This document shows, piece after piece, positions 11,247 through 22,726 of a stretch of DNA of 64,000 nt (positions are counted from its first letter, which is position 1; the number at the start of each line of letters is the position of its first letter). The DNA lies in assembly GCF_022965805.1 (NCBI RefSeq), contig NC_133101.1, forward strand, positions 14,727,054 to 14,791,053, read 5' to 3'. The position numbers and the translations under genes are program-made. Below the pieces are notes generated by a model, which worked only from the letters and a program-made list of their open reading frames with translations, was not told the origin of the DNA and ran no database searches. Source of the stretch: Primulina eburnea. Its lineage: Eukaryota > Streptophyta > Magnoliopsida > Lamiales > Gesneriaceae.

Positions 11247-13223
11247 CTATTTGGGTCCAAAGTTGATTAGTCCTTTAGGAATCCAAACATGGATCAGTCT
11301 AACTGACCGTCCAGTTGCTGTATTCCAAATTGTCTTTCCCGGTCTGTGTGTGTGTGGTGTATGGTGTGCATGGGATACAACATGTGATTTTCCCTTTTTC
11401 GACTGATTGTTCAGCCAGTATCTTTTCTGAACTGGCTTGATGTTATAGTAGTTGGAATAGCCGTTTGAATAGTTTTTGTTGAAAATTTTTGGTGGCTGAC
11501 TTCGTGAGTCAGTCACAGCTCTTGGGCTATAACCAATACCACATCTTTTGCCCTTGCTCATATTATGAGTCGGCTGTTCAATCAGTTTACTCGGCTCAGC
11601 TTGTTCTTGTACCATAACTGATTTGACAAAGTGAATATATTTCCCTTTGTCCATATTCAGTTTTGGTTGAGTATCTTTGGAAGGTATTTCATCCTGGTTA
11701 CTGAACCCTAATCCAGTTTTATCAGTAAATGATTTCTGAGAGTTCTGTATATCAGTCAATGCAACGGATGATTTATTCCAAGCTTGAATGAGCTCAGTTT
11801 GCTTTGAATTTTCAAGCATTAATTTTTGAATCATTAGTTGATCCTTGCTCCTTTCAGTATTGAGTTCGGCAATCTCCCTTTTTAGACTCAACATCTCAAC
11901 TGATATATCAGTTGTTGTCTTATTGTCGATAGGATAATTTTGCTCTACTCTGGCCTTTTCAAATGATAAGGCAAGTTTTTGATACTCACTAACCATGTCA
12001 TGAAGAGTTGTAATAAGTTCTTCTCTTGTGAAATCAGTTGAGCTAAAGTCAAATACCTGTTGGCTGCTTGATTGAAGATCTGTGTCATCAGCTATCAAGC
12101 ACTTTACTTCTTCCTCATCTTCACTAGAACTGCAAGAGGTTTTTGGTTCTGACTCTTCGCTGTCAGTCTCTGCCCATTTGGCTTTGCTATCCTCAGCTAG
12201 GAGTACCTCATGCTTCTTTCTGTAAGGCTTCTTATCATCCTTAGATCTCCTCTTATGCTCATACACTTTCTTCTTTCTTTCAGTTGAAACTTGACTGTTC
12301 TTCTTAGGTTTGGGAAAGTCAGCAATAAAATGACCAGGTTTGCCACAGTTGTAGCATGCATTGGACTCTTCTCTGGAATTGTTTCTTTGGTACTGCTTCT
12401 GAAAATTCCCTTGATTCTTCCTCATGGATCTTCCGAATTTCCTGATGAATAATGACATAGCGTCATTGCTTAGTTGATCTGCAGCTTTCTCACCTGAACC
12501 AGTTGGTTCTAATCTTACAGCAGCTAAAGCAGTAGTTGCTGCTGGGGTAGATGGTTCTCCTTCTCGAGTTTGCAGTTCAAACTCATATGCTTTTAAGTCA
12601 GCGAACAGATCATGGAGTTCAACTTTGTTCAGGTCTTTAGACTCCCTCATAGCCATGGTTTTCACATCCCATTCTCTGGGAAGACCTCTGATAACCTTCA
12701 ACGCTACTTCTTTATTAGTATACACTTTTTCAAGTGCATTCAGTTCGTTGATAATGCAGCTGGTTCTTTCATCATATTCATGCATTGTTTCTCCAACTTT
12801 CATTCTGATGTTATCGAACTTCTGTGCAGCAACAGATAGCTTGTTTTCTTTGGTTTGTTCATTGCCTTAGCAAAGTTGGATTAGTTTCTCCCAAATCTCT
12901 TTAGCCGTCTTGCACATCTTGATTTTACTGAACGTCACTTTGTCCAGTGTTTTGTACAATATGTCTTTTGCTACATTATCCAAGTTTGCTTTTCTCTTGT
13001 CTTCAGCAGTCCACTCATCTCTGGGCTTTTCAATACGGTTAGGTGCCCCTTCTGTGATTGCAATTGCTGTATTGGCTTTCAAGATCTTCATGGGTCCGTC
13101 AGTTATAACGTACCACATGTCATCATCCTGTGCAGCTAGATGAGCCTGCATCCTGATCTTCCAATCGTCGAAATCTTCTCTGGAGAACATGGGAATCTTG
13201 TTGAATGAAGACATAGTGAGCAC
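11247..13223 (-). pseudogene. gag of Copia element B
   Basis: Copia Gag, about 658 codons, in one frame with a stop at 12867-12869. The N-terminal part (MFSREDFDDWKIRMQAHL, KEIWEKLIQLC) and central part (DERTSCIINELN, VIRGLPREWD) match the UBN2/retrotran_gag family that packages Copia RNA. A CCHC knuckle at about 12316-12357 reads CYNCGKPGHFIADF, so the last zinc-binding cysteine has become phenylalanine. The C-terminal half is long, charged and coiled-coil-rich, as in Sirevirus Gag. The stop separates it from pol, which lies in another frame. Confidence 0.85.
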
Positions 13224-13258
13224 TTAGAGTATAGATAATCTTTGAAAGGATATGACTC

Positions 13259-13270
13259 GCTCTGATACCA
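13259..13270 (-). other. Primer binding site of Copia element B
   Basis: Minus-strand TGGTATCAGAGC, complementary to the 3' end of initiator tRNA-Met, two bases from the LTR. Confidence 0.9.
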
Positions 13271-13272
13271 CT

Positions 13273-14221
13273 TGAAAGGATCGGTGAATCGGGTGAAGAG
13301 TGTTTAGAAGGGTGGGGTTGAATAAACACTCTCAATTAAAATATTCTTCGACAAACTGATTTCAGTTGTGTTACAAACTGAATCTAAATATCCCGTCAGT
13401 CAATAACAATCAGTTAAACTGAGTCAACTGTTGCGGAAAACTAACTGACTGAAAGATAGAGTATCTAACTGAAAATTATAACTGAAAGTAATAACAACAC
13501 AATTTGTTTCTGGATGTTCGAAGACTTGAAAAACTCCTACGTCACCCCTTCTATCACGAAGATAGGATATTCACTAAAAGACTTTGATCAAATACAAATC
13601 AGTGTACTGACCCACTTCAGTTTGGACTTATCACTTTGCCAATACTGAAACTCTTAGTATACAACACTTTTACAGATCGTAACTGATCTTAGCACAACTT
13701 AGAAATCTATCAATCGATTACAAAGTGCTATGAAAGCTCTAGAACGTAGTCTTGAATACTACTGATATAACTGATAAGTGTGAGCTTTGATTTCTGAGTG
13801 TGAGCGGATATTTTTGCAGCGTAACAGCAAGTAAGATAACTGAGAATGCGATATATCTTCAGCTGCTGCCTTCGTCTATTTATAGGCTTCCTTTTCAACG
13901 GTAAATTTAAAGATATTTGAATATTCTAACAGTTGATTGCCACGTCGATATATCCTGACAATAGTACACTGTTCATTTCTGAAATGCGGCGAGCCACTAC
14001 CAGTTGCAGGTGGCTGTACTATTTGTCGGTTGTCGCTTTCAACTGATGACGTGTACAGCTGAGAGATCAGCTGGTAAAGATCAGTTGACAATGGAATAAG
14101 GTTTGATTGAAGCGATCAGTTGACTGATGACGTGTTCAGTTACGTCAATCAGTTGGTTCAATTCAGTTGCTAGAATCAGTTGGTCAATCTTTTGTCAAAC
14201 GCCGGAATTTCGTTTCCAACA
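13273..14221 (-). repeat. 5' LTR of Copia element B
   Basis: 949 bp with TG...CA ends in the minus orientation. It contains a TATA box at 13877-13884 and is followed by the primer binding site two bases inside the element. Confidence 0.94.
13877..13884 (-). promoter_or_regulatory. LTR TATA box of Copia element B
   Basis: Minus-strand TATAAATA in the context GCCTATAAATAG. The same box is at 3727-3734 in the 3' LTR. It is the likely Pol II promoter of the element's genomic RNA. Confidence 0.6.
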
Positions 14222-14226
14222 GAGTG

Positions 14227-15152
14227 CATCGGAAATCCGCAGCTTTTTGGGTTTAGCAGGCTACTACCGTAAGTTCATTCAGGGGTTTTCGTCCATATCA
14301 GTGCCACTCACATCACTGACAAAGAAAAATGCCAAATTTGTGTGGAGTGATGAATGTCAGAAGAGCTTCGATACTTTGAAGCATGCTCTTATTTCAGCGC
14401 CGGTCCTAGCCATGCCATCAGGGCAAGGAGACTTTGTGTTATATACCGATGCATCTAAGCTCGGGTTAGGTGCAGTATTGATGCAGCAGGGTCGGGTCAT
14501 AGCTTATGCTTCCAGACAATTGAAGGTGCACGAGAAAAACTACCCGACTCACGATCTGGAGTTAGCCGCCGTGGTGTTTGCGTTGAATATTTGGAGACAC
14601 TATCTATACGGCGAGAAATGTCAGATTTTCACCGACCACAAGAGTCTCGAATATTTCTTCACGCAGAAAGAGCTGAATATGAGACAGAGACGGTGGTTGG
14701 AACTTGTGAAAGATTACGACTGCGAAATTAGCTACCATCCGGGGAAGGCTAATGTTGTCGCAGACGCTTTGAGCAGAAAAGTATCAGTTGTCGCTCAGTT
14801 GTCAGCTCAGAGACCGCTTCAGTCGGAGATTCAGAGATTTGGTCTAGAGATTTATCGTGAGGGCAGAGCTCCTAGACTGTCTAATCTGATAGTCAAATCT
14901 GGTTTGCTAGACCGTATCCGAGCAGGTCAGTCTTCAGATGAGCAGTTACAGAAATGGAGACTGAAAGATGAAGCCAAGGGCAGTGTTTTGTACACAGTTT
15001 CATACGGCATTGTGAGATACAGAGGTAGAATGTGAGTGCCTAGTGTTGGTTCGATCAGACAGGATATTTTGACAGAGGCACACGCATCTCCGTATTCCAT
15101 TCACCCAGGAGGCACCAAGATGTACAAAGACCTACAGATATTGTATTGGTGG
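14227..15152 (+). pseudogene. pol part 2 of element A: RT end, RNase H, integrase zinc region
   Basis: Continues the polyprotein directly after the Copia insertion, with the GAGTG target copy at 14222-14226. It begins with the RT thumb ([14 protein letters not shown]), then RNase H ([30 protein letters not shown]) and the N-terminal integrase region ([12 protein letters not shown]). TGA at 15033-15035 replaces a tryptophan codon present in element C. It is interrupted after LYWW at 15152 by element C and continues at 25418. Confidence 0.9.
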
Positions 15153-17836
15153 TGTAACGTACCTTGCTTTTACTACTTCAAAATTTGCGGAAAAATTTAA
15201 AATTTTCTTAAACATAAAATCCATACGGTCGTCACTCATCATTCGTCATAATAATATTTGAAATCAACATCACTAACTAAAATTTTCCAACAACATACTT
15301 GTTCAAAACATCTCACATCCAACATAAAAGCAGAGTATTTTAAACTTTTCATAAAAACATAAACTTAGTGGTCCTCGGGTTTAGCCTTCCGCTCAATCCA
15401 AGCCTGCCCCTTGGTCGCCACCTCCTGTCTCCTCATCAACATACTCACCTGCATCGATCAAGTCTAGTGAGTCTAAAGACTCAACACGTATAAACTGAGA
15501 ATAACGAGTACTACATAATAAAATCGCATACATCTTTAAAATATAATATACATAACTTGAAACTTGAACTTGCATACTAAACTTGAAAATACGTACATAC
15601 ATACTTTGACGTGCCATCATCATAAACTTTTCATAAACATACTTGCATACTTGAACATACTTGAACATACGTAACTTCATCATTTTCGTAGAGGATGTTT
15701 CAAAGAAAGTGACCCATAACATAATAAATGCCTGTTCAGACATACCACAGTACTGGGCTGACAGGGACGTATCCACTGCCACATACATAAGATCCCCGTT
15801 CATAATTTAACGGGCTGGTTGGTCTCCGTTCATAATTTAACTCTTTCCAACCTCGATATAACCCGTTCATAATTTAACGGGCGGATTGGTCCCCGTTCAT
15901 AATTTAACGCTTTCCAATCCTAACATAATTTGGTCACAAGACATTTAGCATACCTCCAAAAACTTAAAATATTTTCTTTGCACGTCATCATACTTACTTG
16001 GCGTTGAGGGATTCGTTGGACTTCGATCGGGGCCGTTGCTGCACATACTAACATGAATTTAAAATACTTAACTTGCATGTCTTCGACGTAGGTACTTGAG
16101 CTCACCACCAAAGTGAAAAAGTAGCTTATGACATTCTAGTTCGCTCCGGACTTGACCTCGTATAATTATCGTACTAAACCATGACATAAAACCATAAAAA
16201 CAAATCCAATATTTTTACATAAATAAATTTTAACCATGGTGCTAAACCATGATTTAGAACCCCGAAGCAAATCCTAAAAAAATAAAAAAAAAATTTTAAA
16301 TTTTTAATTTTTTTTAAAAGGGGTACACGGACCCCGTGTAGGGGTCCGTGTACGGGTCCGGGTAGGCTCGAGAAAATCGAATTTTTGAAGGAAAACGGAC
16401 ACGGACTCCGTGTAGGGGTCCGGGAAGGGGTCCGGGTAGATACTGGACTTGCATACTCACGAAAATTCACTAACTTATTCATTCACCCTTTCAATCCAAG
16501 CCTAAGAACCATGAACTAACACTTCAAGACTCATCCTAGGATGTTATTACATTGATTCAAACCCATACAAACACACCGAACGTTCCCAAACATCGACAAG
16601 TAACTTCAATACAACCATAACCCGCAATTCGGCATCGTTTCGCTTCCTACGACTTCTATTACATCCAAGCCAATCCAGACCCAAACGAACCACCAAATAA
16701 CACCTAAATACATCTCATAACATATCTAAATACAGTAGCACAAGCCCGTCGATGCCCAACGAAGCCTGCAACAATTAACTTCAAGAACATAATCAACATC
16801 AACAATTTCTAAAACGCAGTTTGAGCTGTCCCACGAAAAATATCATAACTCACACAATTTTTATTCAAATTACTCGAATTTTATATCAAATCGAAGGTAT
16901 CAAAAAGTTCTACATTTTTTTAGTTGAAAATTTTCTCAAAATCTTGACCGAGAATTCGCAGTTTTAACAAGAACAGTAAAAACGTGATTTAGATCTAAAA
17001 ATTCTCCTTCAAAATCGATCCAAACAATTAACCGCTCAAACTATGAACATCATACATGAATTTTACGCATAAAACAACGCAACACATAATATGACATGAT
17101 CGACGCTGCAAAGAAAGATTATACGTGCCTTTGATGATTAAATAATACCGAAACGACGACACCGAAGCGGAGATGGAGCGAGAGACGATCCGGGACGAAC
17201 GTGGCTCGATTTTCTTGAAATAAACTCAACAAAATATTGCTGGAGATTTTCAGAGAGAAGGTGCTTGATGAAGGAAATGGGAGAGGAGATTTGATGCAAA
17301 AGAATTCTAACAAAACTTCCCATCTTCTTTCTTTAGTCAAAGATATAATATAAAAATGTGTTGTTTTAGATGTGTGTGTGTGATACGTGTATGAGTGTGT
17401 GTGAAAGTGTGAGTGTGAGTGAGTTTAGTTAATTAGGGAAATATAATATGCTAATTTAATAGTTAAAAATGTTATTAAAAGTTAATCTTCTATATTTTAC
17501 AAAATCCTCAAATTAACAACATAAAATACAAAAGTACTAAATCTCTAAAAGTTTTAAAATTATAAAATCACCTAATAATTAAATTAGGCTTTTAAAATAT
17601 TAAAACCTCATAAATCCATTAAAATACTCAAATCCTAACTTAAAATAAAATATCGCAATTAAATTACTAAAAATCATCCCGGTCTCCTTTCCTCGACCCG
17701 CCTCGAATAATTGTCTAAAACATAAAACTCAAGAAAATATTTTAACGTAGATCAATTAAACATAAATATTAAAATAATAAATTTCATAAATTAAATAAAT
17801 GCATAGATTTTATGTATACTGATTTTGGGCATTACA
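15153..17836 (-). repeat. 3' LTR of element C
   Basis: Minus orientation TGTAATGCCC...GTACGTTACA. Flanked internally by the purine tract GTGGGGGAGAAAC (plus-strand 17837-17849). Contains CACGGACCCC-type motifs at 16320-16440, ATTTAACGGG-type repeats at 15790-15920 and a GT-rich stretch near 17355-17425. Confidence 0.93.
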
Positions 17837-17872
17837 GTTTCTCCCCCACTTATAAAAATTTCGTCCTCGAAA

Positions 17873-20800
17873 TTAAGTCTTACCGAACAACTCCGGGTAT
17901 CGAAGTCTCATGTCTGCTTCAGCTTCCCAAGTGGCCTCCTCCACTGATTGATTCAGCCACTGAACTTTGACTAGCTTAGTCGTCTTGTTCCGAAGCCTAC
18001 GCTCTTGCCTCTAAGATTTGAATCGGTCTTTCCTCATAAGACAGGTCTGGAGTCAACTGCAACGGCTCATGGCTCAGAACATGCGAAGGATTAGCTAGAT
18101 ACTTTCTCAACATAGAAACGTGGAACACATTGTGCACTCCGGACAAATTCGGCGGTAATGCTACACGATAAGCTAGAGTTCCAACTCTGTCAAGAATTTC
18201 GAACGGTCGAATAAATCTCGGACTAAGCTTGCCTCTCTTCCCAAATCTCATAACACCTTTCATAGGTGCTATTTTTACAAAAACGTGATCACCTACGGCA
18301 AACTCGAGATCTCTTCTTCTCTTGTCAGCATAACTCTTTTGACGGCTCTAGGCGGTCTTCAATCTGTCACGAATCTTAACCACCACATCTGCAGTCTGCT
18401 GAACTATTTCTGGACCAAGTTCTGCTCTCTCACCAACTTCATCCAATGAACTGGCGATCTACACTTCCGTCCATACAAAGCCTCGTAAGGAGCCATACCT
18501 ATTGATGATTGGATACTGTTATTGTAGGTAAACTCCACTAGAGGTAGCTTAGACTCCCAAGTCCCCTGAAAATCAATCATACAGGCTCTCAACAAATCTT
18601 CTAATATCTGTATCACTCGCTCAGACTGGCCATCTGTCTGAGGGTGAAATGCTGTACTGAAAAGCAACTTCATCCCCATGGCTGCATGTAAGCTCTTCCA
18701 AAAGGACGATGTGAACCTCGGGTCCCTATCGGACACTATCGAAACTGGAATCCCGTGCAAACGAACTATCTCCCGGATATAAAGTTCTGCATACTAAGTC
18801 ATGGAGAAAGTCGTCTTCACCGGTAAGAAATGTGCCAACTTAGTTAGTCGATCCACTATGACCCAAATGGCATTAGATCCTCTGACTGAACTCGGCAAAC
18901 CAACAACAAAATCCATGGTAATATTCTCCCATTTCCACTCTGGAATGGGGAGTGGCTTAAGCATCCCTTCTGGCCTCTGATGCTCTGCTTTCACTTGTTG
19001 ACAAGTGAGACATTCTGACACAAATCTGCGGATGTCTCGTTTCATCCCTGGCCACCAATACAAAATTTGCAGGTCTTTGGACATCTTGGTACCTCCTGGG
19101 TGAATAGAATACGGAGATGCATGTGGCTCTGACAAAATATCCTTTCTGATTGAATCAACACTAGACACCCACATTCTATCTTTGTATCTCACAATACCAT
19201 TGGACACTGAATAAAGTACACTGCCCTTGGCTTCATCTTTCAGCCTCCATTTCAATAACTGCTCATCTGAAGGCTGACTTGCTCGAATACGGTCTAACAT
19301 GGAAGATTGGACTGTCAGATTAGACAACTTCAGAGCTCTGCCATCGGGATAAACTTCCAACTCAAACTTTTGAATCTCAGACTGAAGAGGTCTCTGCCCT
19401 GATAACTGAGCTATGACCGCAACTTTTCTGCTCAACGCGTCTGCAACAACATTAGCTTTTCCCGGATGGTAGATAATTTCACAGTCATAATCCTTCACCA
19501 GTTCTAACCACCGTCTCTGTATCATATTTAACTCTTTCTGCGTGAAGAAATATTTGAGACTCTTGTGATCGGTGAAAATCTGACATTTCTCACTGTACAA
19601 ATAGTGTCTCCAAATCTTCAATGCAAAGACAACAGCTGCTAACTCAAGATCATGTGTCGGGTAGTTCTTCTCATGTACCTTCAACTGCCTGGAGGCATAA
19701 GCTATGACCCGACCCTGCTGCATCAATACCGCTCCTAAACCGAGCTTGGATGCGTCGGTGTATAACACAAAATCTCCTTGCCCTGATGGCATAGCTAACA
19801 CCGGTGCTGAAATAAGAGCTTGCTTCAAAGTATCGAAGCTCTTCTGACATTCATCACTCCACACAAATTTGGCATTTTTCTTGGTCAATGAAGTGAGTGG
19901 TACTGCTATGGATGAAAACCCTTGAATGAACTTACGGTAGTAACCGGCTAAACCCAGAAAACTGCGGATATCAGATGCATTCTTCGGCTCAACCCATTCC
20001 TTGACAGTTGCTACTTTTGCTGGATCCACCTCGATACCACTACTAGATACTATATGACCCAAAAAAGCTACCTTTTCCAACCAAAATTCGCACTTACTGA
20101 ATTTCGCAAATAACTTGCGACTCTGGAGAATCTGTAAAACTATCCTCAAATGCTGGTTGTGCTCCTCATGGCTCTTCGAGTATATGAGGATGTCGTCAAT
20201 AAATACTATGAAGAACTGATCAAGATACGGCTGGAATACTCGGTTCATGAGGTCCATGAAAATAGCTGGAGCATTCGTCACTCCAAACGGCATCACTAAG
20301 AACTCGTAATGCCCATACCGGGTCCTGAAAGCTGTCTTGTGGACATCTGCATCCTTTACTTTCAGCTGATGATACCCTGATCGAAGATCTATCTTAGAGA
20401 ACACGGTAGCTCCCTGCAATTGATCAAACAAGTCTTCGATTCTAGGCAGAGGGTACTTATTCTTGATCGTTACATTGTTCAACTCACGGTAATCGATGCA
20501 AAGCCTCATGCTCCCATCCTTCTTTTTCACAAATAGCACTGGTGCGCCCCATGGTGAGAAACTAGGGCGAATGAATTCTTTGTCTAGAAGTTCCTGTATC
20601 TGCTGTTTGAGTTCTAACATCTCAGCTGGAGCTAATCTGTATGGTGCCTTAGAGATTGTCATTGTGCCTGGCATGAGGTCAATGGCAAACTCCGCCTCTC
20701 TATCCGGTGGAAGGCCTGCAACGTCATCTGGAAAGACGTCTAGGAATTCTCTGACTACTGGCACCTCTGATATAGATGGAGTGGGCACATCAGGTGCTGA

Positions 20801-21250
20801 AACAACACTGGTCAAGAAAGCCTGATACCCCTTAGAAATCAGTCTCCTCGCCTGCATGCAGGAGATCATGCGAGGAAAATTCCTCCATCTAGCTGGCTCG
20901 AATAGGAATTGCTCCATGCCCAGTGGTCTAACCAACACTGATCTTTTCTGGAAATCAATCAGAACTCTATTCTTAGTCAACCAATCCATTCCCAATATAA
21001 TGTCGAATTCTGGCATCGGCAATAAGATCAAATCTGCATATACCAGGTGACCATGCATTTCCAAATCAATGTCTCTGACCACACTGGTAGCTAACAGCTC
21101 TTCTCCTGATGGGACTGTCACTGAATAATTCACGTCGAGGCCGATGGTCTTGATATCCAAGTGACTAGCGAACGTCTCTGCGATGAATGAATGGGTGGCT
21201 CCTGAGTCTATCAAGGCCTGAGTAGCTATTCTCTTAATGAAAATACTTCC
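17873..21250 (-). pseudogene. pol of element C
   Basis: Continuous from 21214 to 18794 (806 aa): protease [10 protein letters not shown]; reverse transcriptase with FIDDIL; RNase H ([18 protein letters not shown]); integrase zinc region ([11 protein letters not shown]); and the first catalytic Asp ([10 protein letters not shown]). TAG at 18794-18796 replaces CAG. The same frame then gives VSDRDPRF and TDGQSERVIQ, completing DDE. One G is missing near 18445 relative to element A, a TAG lies near 18350, and a small indel near 18000 shifts the chromodomain-like tail, which ends at 17873-17875. RT and protease catalytic residues are present. Confidence 0.9.
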
Positions 21251-21425
21251 TGAGAGACGTTAGCACAACACGAAACTTATATCCCAAAATTACTAACATT
21301 ATCCTTGAGCATAGTAGAGATCGATATATTCTAAGTCACTCAAAAATATTACTAGCACACTAATAATCTCAATAAAATTCCAACACTCACGAAAAATAAT
21401 ACTGAGTTCAGGTAAGAAAGTTTAC
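21251..21425 (-). other. Intron-like segment between gag and pol (element C)
   Basis: 175 bp on the minus strand, starting GTAAAC and ending CTCTCAG, at the same place as 1675-1850 in element A. Just after the acceptor a T-run has five Ts where element A has four. An in-frame join therefore requires the AG four bases downstream, or this copy carries a 1-bp frameshift. Confidence 0.65.
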
Positions 21426-22503
21426 CGGTCAGTAAGGTAGTGTCTAGATTCGCCTCCTGTGCATGCATGGCGAACACTCTGCCCTGAGTTGGCTGTTTCC
21501 ACTGCGGGCAATCTTTCAGCATGTGGTCACTGGCTCCACACTTAAAGCATTTGCCTGATCCATACAAACATGGCCCTGGATGCTGACGGTTGCACTTAGG
21601 ACACACTGGGAAAATAACGGGCTTCTGAGGTGCCCCCTGCTGTTGAACTGGACCTTTGCCCATCGGCGGTCCTTGATACGGCTTCTTTCCCGGCGGTCCT
21701 TGGTAAGGCCTCTTATGCTGAGGTCGCTGATGCTGCTGCTGCTGGTGTTGCTGTGGTGCCTGATAGGGCCTCTTGCCCTGCCTGTCCGCCTCGATATCCC
21801 TCAGATCTTGTTCTGCCGCCAAAGCTCTAAAAACGGCAACTGCATATGTAGTAGGGCCAGCTACCCTTACATCACGGCGCAAGATAGGCCGCAAACCATC
21901 CATAAAATGTCTCAACTTTTCCTGGACATCATTAGAAATCAGGGGTACAAAGTAACACCCCCTCTCAAACTTCCTGGCGAAATCTGCCACGCTGCTGTCT
22001 CCTTGACGCAACGTCATAAATTCTCTGGTCAATCGGGATCTTACCTCTTCAGTGAAGTACTTGGCGAAGAACAATTCCTTGAATCCCGTCCAACTCAAAG
22101 TCTTCAAATTCACTGCCACTGATGTGCTCTCCCACCATAGCCTAGCGTCCCCTGACAGAAGGAACGTGGCACACCTGACCCTATCAGCATCGGTCAGCTC
22201 CATAAAATCGAAGATTACCTCGATGGACTTGATCCATCCTTCGGCTATCATCGGGTCAGTGGTACCCGAGAACTCCTTTGGACTCATCCTCCTGAACCTT
22301 TCATACACTACTTCTGGCCTGGGTCTATCCTCTGCACCCATTGCTGCAGCGTGGTTCCCCGCAAACTGTGCGAAGAATTGAGTCATGCCTGCAAGCATCT
22401 GTGCCTGCATATCTGGTGGTGGAGGAGGAGTGGCCCTCTCTCCATCATAAGTCTCTCTGTCCTCATCCCTTGCTCCACGGGCAATCAAACGTCTAGGAGG
22501 CAT
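21426..22503 (-). CDS. gag of element C (intact first exon)
   Basis: Structural Gag that assembles the virus-like particle and packages RNA. ATG at 22503 (MPPRRLIARG). Gag core from about residue 70 to 220 (RFRRMSPKEFSG, FLSGDARLWW, DFARKFERGCYF). A Gln/Pro/His-rich linker follows, then a CCHC knuckle (CFKCGASDHMLKDC). The exon ends at 21426 at the GT donor. If unspliced, translation runs a further ~24 codons into the intron-like segment and stops at 21352-21354, giving a 383-residue Gag alone. Confidence 0.9.
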
Positions 22504-22711
22504 ACTGTTCTAAAATTTACCCAACATGCATGAACATAATATAAATTACATAAGATGCACATAACTTAAATTTTTAAATATGCCCATGCTGAAATCATGA
22601 CTGAATACTTACTACATAACATAATTTCAAAACTTTAAAACTTACAGACTGGAGATGGGACTTCGTGAACTTCTTGTGACTGTCAGTAGGCATAACCCTT
22701 TTCAATAACAC

Positions 22712-22724
22712 GGCTCTGATACCA
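22712..22724 (-). other. Primer binding site of element C
   Basis: Minus-strand TGGTATCAGAGCC, a perfect 13-base match to the initiator tRNA-Met 3' complement. Confidence 0.92.
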
Positions 22725-22726
22725 AT

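Larger units (their letters stand above)
3123..14221 (-). mobile_element. Copia element B, Sirevirus-like, nested in element A
   Basis: Both LTRs are 949 bp and the element is flanked by GAGTG on each side (3118-3122, 14222-14226). On the minus strand the order is LTR, tRNA-Met primer site, gag, protease-integrase-RT-RNase H (Copia order, integrase before RT), a long third ORF, polypurine tract, LTR. A large ORF after pol is typical of Sireviruses, so that lineage is inferred. A small antisense gene lies between pol and the third ORF. About 25 differences between the LTRs by eye suggest a moderately young insertion. Confidence 0.93.

Noticed and set aside
15393..15803. 136-codon minus-strand frame inside an LTR, with a similar shorter one at 22967-23197
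   Set aside because: It lies in the non-coding LTR, spans the repeated motifs, and is truncated in the partner LTR.
20496..20825. 109-codon plus-strand frame opposite element C RT, with a twin at 2275-2604 opposite element A RT
   Set aside because: Mirror of the conserved RT sequence. Conservation is explained by the pol gene on the other strand.
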